Part shown: in pieces, positions 22,820 to 34,929 of the stretch
Layout: every line of letters starts with the position of its first letter
Numbering within the stretch: the stretch's first letter is position 1
NCBI RefSeq assembly: GCF_000471905.2
Contig: NW_006495382.1
Location: forward strand, 138,431-202,430
From: Amborella trichopoda
Lineage: Eukaryota; Streptophyta; Magnoliopsida; Amborellales; Amborellaceae
DNA: 64,000 nt
Direction of reading: 5' to 3'
Program-made: the position numbers and the translations under genes
The notes under the pieces: model-generated
Database searches by the model: none
What the model was told of the DNA's origin: nothing
The model's input: the letters and a program-made list of their open reading frames with translations, nothing else

Positions 22820-24080
22820 TTACTACCCCTTAGTCAAATCGTGCTTGTTTGGCTCCGTTTCTCCCTTTATTTTCTATATCTGCACTTATGGCTTCCGGGT
22901 TCTGTAACCCATTCATCCAGATCCGAGATTTTCTTATCCCCGCAGCCACGAGTAATCTCGGGGAACAAGTTCCTCGAACTTCGTTCACAACCCTCTTTTA
23001 GAGCAAAGACCACGGGTATAGCTCCTAAGTCTTAACCTGGATTGGTCTGAGAAGGGACTTAAAGGTCCCTAACTCCCCATCTTCTAGCTCTAGTGGAACT
23101 TCCGTCAAGGCCCCTTGCATTGGCAGCACATCTGTTGATGCACACAGCATGCACTCTGCCACCTGCAAGTCACTTGTCATCTTATTGTCGAGGTTTGCCA
23201 GAAGGCTGCTCATTCCCTCTCTGCAAATGCAAGCACTGCAAATGCAAGCAAGTTGCCATTGCTTTTGTGAGTCGTTGTCAGGCTACCACTCACATTCCTC
23301 CACCACCACGAGTCTCTACTTCTAGAGGCTCGACACATCAAGGCAGGGACCCTAGGGCCTCCACCTCTCGCACACATCATAAGGCTCGTGGGTCATCCAC
23401 TCGAGCCACACCTTAGGGCAATCCTTATGTTAGCTCAAGTCAACGTCCATGATCAGACCCCTCAAGGCTAGGTCCTGCACACATTGATCATATGCATCCC
23501 ATTGCTCGGGGCAACGTCATCGCTGCGCCGACTCGAGTACACGGAGGACGACCTCCTCATCCCCCTACTCAGCACACACTAGCACACCCTGTAAGGGGCA
23601 GGCTCCCACCTGTTCTCTTACAGACACCAGATCGTAGTTCTCAGCTTCCTAAGGCCGATCACTTTCTAGAGCTCGGGCTAACCCCCAGGCCACCCATAAT
23701 CCTTTGTCAGTGGGCGCACATGCGTCACCCTCACAGACATCCCCTCGTCCTAGACTTAAGCACCCTCATGAGTCAACCCCGCTCTTGCCTGCTCCTCCTT
23801 CTTCGAGTAAGCACCTCTAGCCTTGGTACTCGAAGACCTTCCCCAAGAGTACCATCTTGAACCAGCCCCATCATTTCGATCGTGTCTCTAGAGCCTATAA
23901 AAGAGCTTGGGGCAAAGACCTGATGGAATATCAAGTCCTTCATCCTCTCAGACCCAGGTTAACTTCAGTCCCTGGCCCTCATCTTTTTCTGCACCTGATG
24001 GAGACAGCTCTCTCTTGTGCAAGAAGGGCTGACCCGTAGCAGTCCCGATCACAGTTTTGGCGTGAGGTCCCATCAAAGCC
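22820..24080 (+). pseudogene. P1 gag leader, degenerate
   Basis: Homologous to the M1 leader (45400-44500, minus) and to 40680-41700 in P2. Shared blocks include the CATGCACTC region near 23145, CACTCGAGCCACACC near 23400, and the ACCTGATGG block near 23920. Frames are short and rich in Ser, Pro, Arg and His with stops. The cysteine-rich KCKHCKCK near 23240 arises from a small direct repeat of GCAAATGCAAGC. The sequence ends before the Gag core, which P1 lacks. Confidence 0.6.
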
Positions 24081-26119
24081 TCAAAAGCAATAGGGGTTTG
24101 CAAATTCTGACCGAGGAAGTGACTATCAATGCCCCTTATCAATGGGAATATTTAAAGAAGTACTATCAGTGATGCATATTCAAGAAAAGGGACTCAATGC
24201 AAAGCAAGCAAGACAGTCCAAACACAGTCTAACACTTTTTATTCTAGTAAAAATGAGTTATAAGCCAAAAAGCCCATTATTAGGGAGGTTACAAGTCTCT
24301 TGCATATGAGGAAAAGAGAACAGTTGACACTAAGAGCATCTGAGGATGAGAGGATGGTAACAAACCAAAAACCTGTATAGTTGCTCTTGCATTTGAGGGT
24401 AAGAGGATGGTTACAGGCCAAAAGAAATGCTCTCCTCATGAAGGAGAAGCAAACCCACCAAAGAAATACCCTCATCATGAAGAAGAAGCAAAACCACATG
24501 GAGAGTCAACTTCAATTCATCTAACGAGTGTCTTCATAGAGGATGGTTACAGTCCAAAAGAAGAGGTCAACCATTTCTGAGTCAGCTTCAATTCATCTGA
24601 CGAGTATATCAAACATATAGCTAGACTTCTCTGGCAAGGAACTGACCTATGATGGAGAGCATACCCTGTTCACAGTGGATGCCCTTCCACATAACAACAT
24701 GGATTTCACTGTTGTGCTGGACGACATGGCTTCCAATGGTCATCATAAGCCAGGCCTTACCACTGCTCACCACCCTTTGCCTACTCAAGTCAGCATCGTG
24801 CGAACCAATTCCCACATGTGATTCACTACCACATATGAGCAACATCGTGCACGTCATGATGCCCACCATGCACGGATAAGTGCAGGTTAAATCTAGCACC
24901 AACTATGTTGCTACGTCCCAGTGTCGGCTGACTTGTTTGAGGCCAACACCAGCTGTTTCCTCCAAAGGCTAGCGTCGGCTGCTTTTCTTGAGGATCGACA
25001 CTGGTTGTGTTAGCGTCGGTTGTGCTTCAAACTCCCATGCCTTGCTACCTTTCTTGAGGATCAGCGCCGGCTGTGCTATGAGTCCTCGATTCTCAAGACC
25101 CTTCATTTTTCGGACTAAGACGCTTCATCTCCTTGAGGATTGCATGATTTTCAATGATGACTGTTCGCCTTGCCACAATCGTCCACGTTCAGCGACGGTT
25201 CGTTTCCCTGCGCCCTTCGGTTTCTCATCGGAACCCCTTTCCACTGTCGGAATCGGCTGTAAGTTTCTTCCAAACCACTGGGGAAACTCACTTGTACCTG
25301 TTGGAAAACTGCCAAAAACTAGCGGAAGTTCACCCAACAGCCCTCGCTGCAACTTTCACCCTTCTTCTCTTCTTTATCTTGCCAAAATCACTGTCGGAAT
25401 CCCAACAAAATTCTCAAAATCACGTTTAGAAGTCCTCTGTTATCCAGAAAAACTAATTATTTCCACGACAAAAGTCCCCGATGGCTTCACAGCGCTCACT
25501 GCAAACTCCTGCAAAGCCTGACAAAATTCATGCTTCCTGCCGGAATCCTTCCTTGTCCGCAGGCAAGCTGCTAATTTGGCTAAAATCCTTTGTGTGCTTG
25601 CTCAATCTTTCACCAGAAACCTTCTTCTCACCGTTAGAATTTTTTAAAGTCTTTTTACCCTTTGGTGAAAAACAGTGAAAATGGAGTTTACCCCCTTTAT
25701 ATGGTCGAAGCTTCCCGTAAAAGCCCCTTGCAAAAAGGTCAAACGTCAATGGACCAGACCGGGTCGGGCTCTGACCCGAGGCCCGAGTAAAGTTTAACCG
25801 CTGCCCATTGAAGGCCGAGCAACACAGACCAGGAATTCGGGCCAGGTCATGGCCTGAACATTGACCCATGCCTAGCGCCCACTGCAATCGAAACTACTAC
25901 GTTTGTAAACCCTGGCACCAGCTGTGTTCATAGCAACTCAACACCAGCCGTGTTTAAGAAATAGCATGGGATTCCTTCATCGCCGGCTACGTTTTAAACA
26001 GCGTCAGCGCGGGCTGGGGCGTTCAAGAAAAATTTCACTAACTTCAAGGCCAACTACGTTTTCAAAGACTCAGCGTCGCCTGAATGTTCAAGAAGTGATC
26101 AACGCCACGCACCCACGGG

Positions 26120-26665
26120 ATAAAGAAGTGTTTGTCCTACTACTATTATCCCCAGTAGGAGTCATACTCGTTTCTCATTATCCCCAGTGGAGTTAGGGGT
26201 CATCTTTGCCTCTTCAATCCTCAATGGGTTTGCTTCATACTCAGTTAGCATGTACGCAAAGAGTCAGGTTGCTTTCGATGGATTTCATCTTTAAAGAGAG
26301 CAACATTTATTCCATTAGCCCCGATGGAGTAGGCCTTCCCATCTAAACTCTTGTCAGTCTTAACTGTTCTTATGCCAATACAGTCAGGAGTAGGCCATTG
26401 TCCCTTATCCCCAGTAGGAATTACACTCATACTGCAGCCCATTGATCCTCAGCAGAGTTAGGGTCGTATTTACCCCTTCAATCCCTAGTGGGTCAGTCTC
26501 ACACCAAGCTATCTTATCCCTAGGAAGTCGGTTTACCTTCCATGAGCCTATTCCCCATGGAGTCTCATCTGTCACCTCAGTGGGGCATATTTGTCCCCCA
26601 ATCCCCAATGAAGTCTTCCTCTCCAACAAAACCCCCTACTGGCCTTAAATCATTTTACCCCTAGG
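26120..26665 (+). repeat. Anti-primer-site array of P1
   Basis: About eleven degenerate copies of ATCCCCAGTGGAGTCAG on the sense strand, at irregular spacing of roughly 35-90 bp. The best copy has CCCCAGTGGAGT at 26182-26193. That 12-mer is exactly complementary to the core of the family primer site and identical to the matching part of the tRNA-Arg 3' end. Others are near 26149, 26319, 26407, 26445, 26481, 26515, 26551, 26601 and 26657. Confidence 0.75.
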
Positions 26666-26694
26666 GAGTCAGAATGTTATCCATAGACTTATCT

Positions 26695-27010
26695 AGATTC
26701 ACCTACATGGCGACCCACAGCCATGGTCCATGCTGCATGACCCTAGACTGCACAGTCATGGTCCATGCTGCATAACTTTAAACTGCATAGCCTTGGTCTA
26801 GGTGCATGACCCTAAAGTCCATGGTCCAAACTATATGACCTTAAACTGTAGCAGAGGTCTAGTTGCATGACCTTAAACTGTATAGTCCAAGCTGCAAGAC
26901 TCTAAACTGCATCGCCACGGTCTAAGCTATATGACTTAAAACCATAGTGCACGTCCTAGCCGTATGACGTTAAATTGCTTAACACAGGTCCAAGAGACAT
27001 GACCATAAAC
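26695..27010. repeat. CATGACCTTAAACTG-type minisatellite of P1
   Basis: Tandem units of about 35-50 bp with CATGACC and TTAAACTGCA blocks. They are inverted relative to 17340-17800 in M1, as expected from the opposite orientation of the two elements. Confidence 0.8.
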
Positions 27011-28546
27011 TTGCCCCCACCACATACGTGCACACGCCCTTTACGTGCATCTTCGTGCACGTGTTTCCTAACCGACCCGTTCGTGTGATCACCATCTTCA
27101 CTGACTCCTCAGTGGGTTCACCTTCCTTTATTGCCATCATCCATCATTCTTCAGTGAGTCTTACCCATGCTCACAGAACGGCGAGCCATTACGCCATCCA
27201 TGCTCGTCGTAAGCTAGTGGGTCACCATTTTTCACCCACCTTTCATAGATCATCCATCTTTCATAGGTAGCCTCGTGCCATCTCCCCCAAAGTGAGTTAA
27301 ACCACTATCATACTCATTATATGGCCTCCACAGACTATTATTCATCACCAACACGATCGCAACTGTATGACCTTAAAACTGCAGTGCATGTCCTAGCCGC
27401 GTGATGTTAAAAGGCTTCGCACAGGTGCCAGAGGCATGACCCTAAACACACCTTCATACAAAATAACGGGCATGGTGTATACCTGGACAAGGGACTGCCA
27501 TGAGTAAAAATGACGAACAAGCATGGTCACGTAACCATGAGTAAAATAGTTCTGTGAAAGTAAAAACCCAAATACAGTGAAAACCTGAAAGGGGTTCCAT
27601 GAGTAATAATGGAAAATAAAGGTGGACATGGACGAAAGGTCATGAGTAAAAGAGCCTCAAATAAATGACAGTTGGTGAAAACTGTCTCTACGGTGCCGCT
27701 TCCCAAGTTCAAGTAAAAATATGCAAAGGACGCTTGGACTAATGAGTAGGTTGATGCAGCATTCGCCTCAAGAAGCGGCTTCAGCTCACACTCAAAAAGA
27801 AAAATCCCTGGTGTCACAATACCAGGGCCCAAAAACACGAGCTTCAGGGAAACAATTCTGACAATCTGAGTCCATTTACGAAAAAGACTCAAAAGATAGA
27901 AGATTCTCCAAGAAGGCAAGACAAGTCTCATGGAGAAGAGCATCATTCCCAAGAGGTTACTAAATGCACTCCAAAGATGTCGGAGATGCCCCAAGACATG
28001 ACTTTGGACCTATTACGCGATACTGCTAACAGTGGGTAGGGTTGATACTCAAAGCCAATCACCTCGATAAACTAAGGTACCATACCCGCCAAGGAATAAC
28101 TGGTGCACGACGAAGATGAGCGTCCACAAAAGGGTCTTCAGCAGAACATCCAGAACATGAGGCTGCCTCACCAAAGATGCCCACGAAGGCAAGAAACTAA
28201 CAAAGCCATGAGGCCGCCTCACCAAAATCCCTCCCTAGCCGACAGGCCAACAAAAAGGCCCAACTGGACCCGGCAAGAAAGGGACCACAGAGGTACCCTG
28301 CTTGCCAAAAGAAAAGTTGGTGTAGTAATAAATAACACCGAACAAAGGATTTTTGGCTGTCAATCTAAAAATAATAGACCAAATGGGAACAATGGCCTTC
28401 ACCATGACACTCAATTGCCAAACGGGCTCGATTTTGACTAACGAGGTCCGTACAAAATCCTCAGCTTCAGAAACACAAACAGTCCACGCGAGGATGAGGA
28501 CTTCAACAAGATCCCTCAAAGAAGCACAACATTCGTCGGGGAAGGC

Positions 28547-31500
28547 TGTTTTAACACATTTTTCAACACCTTGGTCCCTGATGCGGAATAAAGAAGAAGC
28601 AGGTCAATAAAGCCTCAACCTACAGTGGAAAGTTTAATAGTCTCAGAATGGCCCCAGAACTGGTCAATATCTTCACAACCACTTCAAAAGGCCACCTACT
28701 AGACATATCTAAGGCAGTGAACACAAATAAACAATTTCACCAAAATCGGCCTCTAGCACCTTGAAATGGATCCTGTAACTAGAACTATATTTTCGGTGTG
28801 TCAAACAACTGTGGGACCAAAGCACCAAAAAAACCATTAAATGTGGCTGTTTCGTAGTCATGGGAAGTAACTTTCGAGGCCTATATCTCACTCGTTCCAA
28901 GTCAAATCGAGCTCAAACTTTTGTGAGCAAGTTTGTCTCATCGAGACGAACGTTTCAATGAGCGGTACACCCCGTGATGATGCCCGAGCAGGGAGAAAAA
29001 CATGAGAGAAGTTTTTGATCTATGATAAAACTTGCAGAAAATCAGCAGCAGCACACCTCATTCGAGAGGCCAAATCACGACGCTTGCGTACTCAATCAAT
29101 GGGAAAGAAATTGCATTATGTGCGTAAGGTCCGAGGCCATCTCTAGTCCGAACGCCTCTTATGATGAATGGTTGGATTTCAATCACGGAGGCGTCGAAGC
29201 TTCTATAAATTCTAACCACCGGATTTCAAGATTCCGGCCAAAAACCCAAGACGACGAAACCTTCATCCGGACATGAAATCGAACAGCGTTTGTTGCAACA
29301 TGATTGTGATGGCATGCTCAGTGTGATTCAACAAAGAATCATGGAAAAACATCAAGGAACGAGCGTACTATCGATCCAAAGTTTTCAAGATACATCCAAA
29401 ATTAGAGTCTCATAAGCATGGTTTAAAAACATGATTCATAGCTCGAAGTTGGTATCAAATCGACCGCCATGCCACATCCTACAAGAAAACAATCATACTT
29501 CGCTCAAACAGACATCAGAGCAACCCCGGATCAGTCATGAAAGATCATGCAAGTTCTTGGGTAGCAACAAGGGTTGTTCTTGAATTCCACACATTGTTAG
29601 GCAGGGGAAAAACTGTCCTTTTGCACCTATTTTTAGAATTTCTTTCACTTCAATTAAATTGTAATTATCACCAATTTTAGGTAGTTTTTGGGCATCCACC
29701 CAGGTTTGGGCCCAATTTTATATAAACATGCAAAGCTAAATTGTAAAAAAAAAAAAGAGACACAATTCTTCAACATTCAATAAAGACTTCAATTCTTGTT
29801 TGAGTTCGTGCATGTGTCTTGGAGAGAGAGAGGAGAGAAGAAAAGGGCCGGTACCCCTCGGTGAGGTAATTTTCTCTCTCCTCTTCTCTTCTCATCTTTA
29901 TCTCTGTTTCCCTCTCCTCTATCCTCATCTCTACCTTTCTTTCTCTCTCCTCTTTCCTCGTCTCTATCTCTTCTTTTCTCTCTCGTTTTTCCCTTCCTCT
30001 TCCCTGCTTTTCTCTTTATCTCTCTTTCTTTGTCTTTCTTCTCTGGTCTATCGCATCTCTGTTCCTCTTTCTTTCTCCATTCACGCATGGCGGACCTATC
30101 GCCTGGTGTGATGCCTTCATGCTTCTGAGACATGAACCATGAGCCAAGCCTTAGCCCGAGTCACACAGACCTAGTGCCGTCTGGGTTCTCTTTCTCTTTC
30201 TTTGCATTATCACAGTGGTGCAAGCCTAGCGTCACGTGGCCTCTCTTTCCCTTCTCTCTCTCCTATCTCAGATGGTGCAAGTCCATCACCGTCTGTGCTC
30301 TCACTCTCCCATTTCTTATCTCTCAGATGGTGAAACCTTAGTGCCGCCTGACTTTTCTCATTTCTTTTGTCTCAGACAGTGAAATCTTAGCGCCACCTGA
30401 GTTCTCATTTCTTCTGTCTCAGATGGCGAAACCTTAGCGCCGCCTGAGTTTTCTTTTTTCTTAGATCTCAGACGGTGAAACCTCAGTGCCACCTGAATTT
30501 TCTCCTTTCTTCTGTCCCAGACGGCAAAACTTTAGCGTCGCCTGTTTTTTCTCCCCTCTTTCTCCTAGCCCAGCCAGCGAACCTTAGAGCTGCTTGTGCC
30601 TTTTCTTCCTTCTTCTTTAGTCCAAGAAGTCGAAGGTCCATTGTTGTCTGAGTTTCTCCGTTCTCTCTGTTGCATTGCCGTCTGAGTTTCTCCCTTCTCT
30701 TTATTGCATTTCCATCTATGTCTCTCTTCTCTCCCTTAGTCCTCTCTGTCTCTCTCTCCTTTCTTCTCCCACATATTCTCTCATGCTCTTCTTTCTTCTT
30801 TTTCTTTCCTCTTCTTCCTATTCATATCTTCTTCTTCTCTTATCGCCTTCTGTCTTACCTCTCTCTCTGTTTCCTTTTCTTTTCTCTTCTCTTGCCCTTC
30901 TTTAATTCCCCTTATTTCCTTTCTTTTCTATCTTCTTTTCTCTTTCTCTGATCTCGCTTCTTTCTTTTTCCCTCTCATTTGATCAAGAAGGGTTGAGACT
31001 AGCCTTTAATGGTAGTCTTGTCATTTACTTGTAGTGTTTTTGTGCCTGTCATGGTTATTGTGCCTACTTTATTGCCACGGCAGACAAGTCATTATGTCTA
31101 GCTAGTTGGTATTGATACAGTCATCTAGTAGTAACTCGGTTGAGCCGGTCTGAGCTAGCGAGCCCGTTTTACTACCACGACAGGTCAATTATCTACTAGT
31201 CAGGTCACTGTGTCAATCTCACCACTCGATAAAATTCTTCTCACCTCAATCTTCATCTTCTCATTCTTCTCATCTTTTAATTGTCCACGCTTATGTACGT
31301 TGACCTGGGCAAGGTGTGGTCCCTTGACCCACCTATCATGTAACATTTGCCATATGTGTGTGATTGCAGAAATAAGAGAATACATGCCAAGGGAGGCAAT
31401 TCTGAACCAGTTTTAGGACTGAGGGCCCTTCTTCGTGATATAAAAGGGCACCCACTCCAGCCAGCTCGAGTAAGTCCTGAACCCACCTTAAATTCCTCTC

Positions 31501-31638
31501 TCATCGGTTGGCCCACTTGCCCTTGTTTTTTAGCAAGGTTCTCGAGAGAGCGATCTCAAGTCCTGTGTTCCCCTAAAACCCGAGACGTGTGCCACCAGAT
31601 CACCTAGATCTGGAGGGCAAGATCGAGGCACCTAACCA
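28547..31638 (+). mobile_element. P1 3' LTR
   Basis: Starts TGTTTTAACACATTTTTCAAC and ends CCTAACCA. It is collinear with 19545-22797: TATA box at 29719-29726, CU-rich leader, hairpin minisatellite at 30150-30600, pyrimidine tract at 30680-30970, U5 at 31000-31638. A run of A near 29746-29757 lies just after the TATA region. Confidence 0.85.
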
Positions 31639-31643
31639 TTGTG
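31639..31643. repeat. Right target duplication of P1 (imperfect)
   Basis: TTGTG, to be compared with TGGTG at 19540-19544. Confidence 0.55.
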
Positions 31644-31659
31644 TCTTAGTGATTTCCAC

Positions 31660-34272
31660 ATGGAAGTGAGTGGTTAAAGTCAATCTAATGGCCGGGCCTT
31701 CAAACAGAATCCCTAACTCGAAGAACTTTCTAAAGGGAGGAGAGCTTAGCATCAGTGAATTTACTGGCAAGAGTCTGGTTCGGGGTGAACCCATTTGGTT
31801 GACGGCCCCAATATGCAAACTGGAGTGGCCTCTTAGTGTCACTTTCTTTATCAACCCAGCTCGATTTGAGGCTCGGGTGGATAATGACGGGAACGTCAAT
31901 GTTGAAGAAGGGATGGCTCTTCCTCATTGCATGCATCGGAATGTGCCTTCTGGCGCAAACTTGCCCACTCTAGGAAAGAGGATGGTGAAGACCAAGGGAT
32001 GATATAGTCTTCTACTGGTCTCAGAGTAGAGGCGGAGCACCAGTACTTGAAGGGGTACTCTTCCTAGACCATCCAGGTGTTGGGGTCACACAAGAGCATT
32101 CTTGAGCGTGCTTCTTTGCTAGCAGTAGTTCAATGCTTGGCTGGCTATTATGATCGATGCTCCAACACCGTTAAGGTACTACTAGAGATTTGGAGTCATG
32201 TTAGCAACACATGGCTCCTTGGGAAAGGGGAAGTAGGAATCTCTTACTCGATCTTCACTTCATCGATGGCCTTCCACTGATCGGAGCAATGTATGATGAG
32301 TTCGTACCACATAACTCAATCATCTTTGGCGATGCTCGCCTAGGAGAAGATGAACCGTCTGCTAGTCTTCAGAAAATCTTTTAGATTTACCACCTGCTTT
32401 ATTCCAAGGCTAGCAACGGTCAGGTGACCTTCACCGAATGGGTGAAATTCTTTTGTGGGGATTACCTCGAGGAGGGTGGTCTCGGTGCTTCAAGACGGAA
32501 GGGAAAGGCAATTGTGAAGGGGATGCCTCAAATCTACAAAACCGATACCAGTGATGACTGCGTCTTCTTGGCCGCATATTTGGCTCTGTTTCTATATAAG
32601 TTCATTATTGCTAGAGGGGCAGATGACATTTGTCCAGCCACATTCTATGTGGCTTACGACATTGCGAGGGAGTGCCAGTACGCCCTTGCACAACCAGTTC
32701 TATGCAGTATCTACCATGGACTTGGAGCCATCTCCAGAGGGAAATCCTATAGAAGCAAAGAGGGGGGCAATGGCCTTGTCGGAGGTGAAGCTTTCTCAGG
32801 GGACTTCAAAACACCATTCCTCATCCATTATGTATACGGGTGGCTAGGAGCATATTTTCCCACCATTTATGTCAAAAGTCCAGGCACGGGGGAGAAGATA
32901 TGCCCCTTCTTGATGAGGATTGCTGAGCAGAAGGCTATCTTTCATAGCCCGATGGGAGGTTCGTAACTTGTTTGGGAAGCTCTCCAGCATGAGTCGGATC
33001 ACCTTTCCAGTTGGAGGCTTTACTGACCGTGCCTTCATTGATGAACTGGGCAAGGAGCTGCATGGTGCTCCCACAACCATCAAGGAGCTCATGTTCATCT
33101 TGAGCATCAGAGGTGGGGTTTTGGCCTATCGAACCCCATGTAATGCTAGACTCGAAGGGTACTTCCCTCATCGGTTTGCTTCCCAAGGTTGTACCTTTTC
33201 TGTATTGTTTGAGAAACACCATGGCGGAGTGAGTACTGGCTGGAAAGAAGTGATGGCTCCAACAAGTGAAGGTCAAAGTGAGGGAATTGACCTTGTTGAG
33301 GCTGCTCCAGAGAATGAGGGGCAGAGAAAAGAAGTTGGCCTTGAAATGGCTAAGGCTGATTTAGAGCATATTGAGACTGCTCTAGAAAACGAAAGTCAAG
33401 GAGAAGAGGTTGGCCTTGAAGGGACCAAGCCTGCTAATGGGGAGGCTGAAAGGCTAGGTGAGGAGGCTAACATCGTGGGGGCCGAGCATCTTGAGACTGG
33501 GGCCCCCTCTGAATTTGTAAATGATGAGACTTTGGGCATCACAATTACTTTAGAAGAGCTAGTGACTTATGTCGCCATCATCCCTTTAAGCCACACCGTT
33601 GAGGCTGACGCTCCTTCTATTGCGGGGGCCCCAACAGCATCATTCAGGCCTAGTTTCAGTGGGATGTCAGGCATAATCATGGATATGCTTCGTCTGGCTA
33701 TGCAGAGACTGAAGGATCTGCCTCTTACGGAACTTGATAATGCAATCCAGAAGCTGAGGCATATCGCCCTTCTAAGGGGTGCACCAGAGGTCCTCCCATA
33801 TTTCGATGGCGCGATAAACGAGTTGGAAGGGTGGAGAATAAAGGCCTTGCAGGAGGAAGTAACTACACAGCAACTAGAGAGTTCACAAATACCCTCTTTG
33901 GAGTCCTCACTCATACGCCATCGCGAACTGATAGAAGCTCAATTACAAGAAAAGAATGTTACGGTTTCTGAAAGATCTGACCTTGCTGAGGAGGCCATCG
34001 TTCGCCACAACACGGTGATAACCTTGAAGGTGGAGATAGTAAAGCTGACGTGAGAGCTTGATAAGTTCGAGGAGGAGACCACAACTTAGGACACAAAGGA
34101 TAAGGTTCTTGTGGATAATATTTTGACCCTTGAGTACTCCTTGGAGGAAGGGATTGCCTTGATGGAGCATGAGGTTGAGATGGTAGTAGAGTTGAAGGGC
34201 CGCATCCAGCAGACTAAGATATCAGCTGGAACATACAGGGGAAAGATCAATGAAGTGATTGATCGATTTTGA
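31660..34272 (+). pseudogene. Plant mobile domain (PMD) protein frame, opposite strand to M1 gag
   Basis: Frames 31670-32002, 32271-32966 and 32920-34272 together read as a plant mobile domain protein (the aminotransferase-like PMD family, Pfam PF10536, which includes MAIN and MAIL1 of Arabidopsis). Family features seen: YDEFVPHNSIIFGD near 32295, VTFTEWVKFF near 32424, DDCVFLAAYLALFLYKFI near 32550, and ALAQPVLCSIYHGLGAIS near 32680. A long acidic Glu-rich linker follows, then a charged coiled-coil-like C terminus to 34272. Stops at 32382 (TAG), 34051 (TGA) and 34087 (TAG), plus a frameshift near 32960, break it. In M1 it lies between protease and 3' LTR on the opposite strand. Extra opposite-strand frames at this place are known in Tat-type gypsy elements. 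A captured host gene is the alternative. Confidence 0.75.
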
Positions 34273-34344
34273 AAGTGTCATCTTATTTTCTTTTTCTTTT
34301 CCCTTGTTTTTATTCTGACACTTGTAATATCCCCTTGATTTATG

Positions 34345-34350
34345 AATAAA
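34345..34350 (+). terminator. Possible polyadenylation signal of the PMD frame
   Basis: AATAAA about 70 bp after the final stop codon, behind a T-rich stretch (34280-34320). This suggests the frame once had its own opposite-strand transcript. Confidence 0.45.
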
Positions 34351-34929
34351 ATTCTCAGTATGATGCGTGACTTTTTCTTTTTCCATTTGCTTCTCTGCAC
34401 TCTATCTCTTACTCATGTTCATTGTTCCTGCCCCTTCATTGAATGGGGCGTGGAGGAATACCTACACCTTGCTTTGTTTTATGACAAGTCGTTGTAGCTT
34501 CAATGACCTCGAATTTGCTTCTTCTCCCCTTAATGTTTGATTGAACATGGGCTCATAATTCATTATTCTCATAATGTGATGAGCCTGCTGACTGTAAATA
34601 GTCCAATTAGAAGGGGCTTTTGGCTTCTATTCGAGGTGCATTCACCCCAAGCCCGTCGCAGCTCTTGGTCTCAGGCACGAACTCCTTTAGATGTTTTGAA
34701 GCGATACACATAACCCCCAATTGGTTCTAGAGACTGCAAACCTCGCTTCTTAAATTTGCCAAGAGATCCTACTCTTGAGGGCAAGAGGATTGTCCTTTCT
34801 TTAACAGCTCCTTTCCCACAAAATCAAGGAAGCGCAAGACCTTTCACGGAGGTTGGTGCGCCAATTCTGCTTTCAAGAGTGAAATGGGGACATGCAGGAG
34901 TTTTTTATTGTCTGGCGTGTAGGTGATCT
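34351..34929. other. Spacer between PMD frame and protease region, no gene seen
   Basis: About 580 bp in which I find no reverse transcriptase, RNase H or integrase motif on either strand. In a complete gypsy element those domains would follow the protease here. Confidence 0.6.

Larger units (their letters stand above)
24081..28546 (+). other. P1 3' internal non-coding zone
   Basis: No credible gene. 24240-24620 has short direct repeats (the CAACTTCAATTCATCT block occurs near 24507 and 24585). 24620-24900 is single copy. From 24905 the zone mirrors M1: GCGTCGGCTG units (24905-25080 and 25915-26110), single copy (25090-25900), anti-primer-site array (26120-26665), GGTCATGCA-type units in the opposite sense (26695-27010), then single copy (27020-28530). 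A purine-rich CGGGGAAGG (28537-28545) right before the 3' LTR is the likely polypurine tract. Confidence 0.7.
19545..31638 (+). mobile_element. P1: plus-oriented relative of M1 without coding capacity, nested in M1
   Basis: 5' LTR 19545-22797 (3253 bp), primer site 22801-22817, degenerate gag leader 22820-24080, internal non-coding zone to 28546, 3' LTR 28547-31638 (3092 bp). The internal 5.7 kb contains no Gag core, protease, reverse transcriptase, integrase or mobile-domain frame. This fits a LARD-type (large retrotransposon derivative) non-autonomous element. It sits between the 3' repeat zone of M1 and the mobile-domain frame of M1. A near-match 5-bp duplication lies at its edges. Confidence 0.8.

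Noticed and set aside
23093..23416. Cysteine-rich frame resembling a metallothionein (KCKHCKCK)
   Set aside because: The cysteines come from a small direct repeat, and the homologous stretches in M1 and P2 lack them. The frame is part of the gag leader.
24988..25521. 177-residue frame in P1
   Set aside because: No recognisable domain. The collinear region of M1 (18340-19130) has no matching frame, so coding constraint is unlikely.
28103..28441. Basic 112-residue plus-strand frame
   Set aside because: No family features. It lies in the P1 3' zone, and the M1 counterpart (about 15900-16350) does not maintain it.
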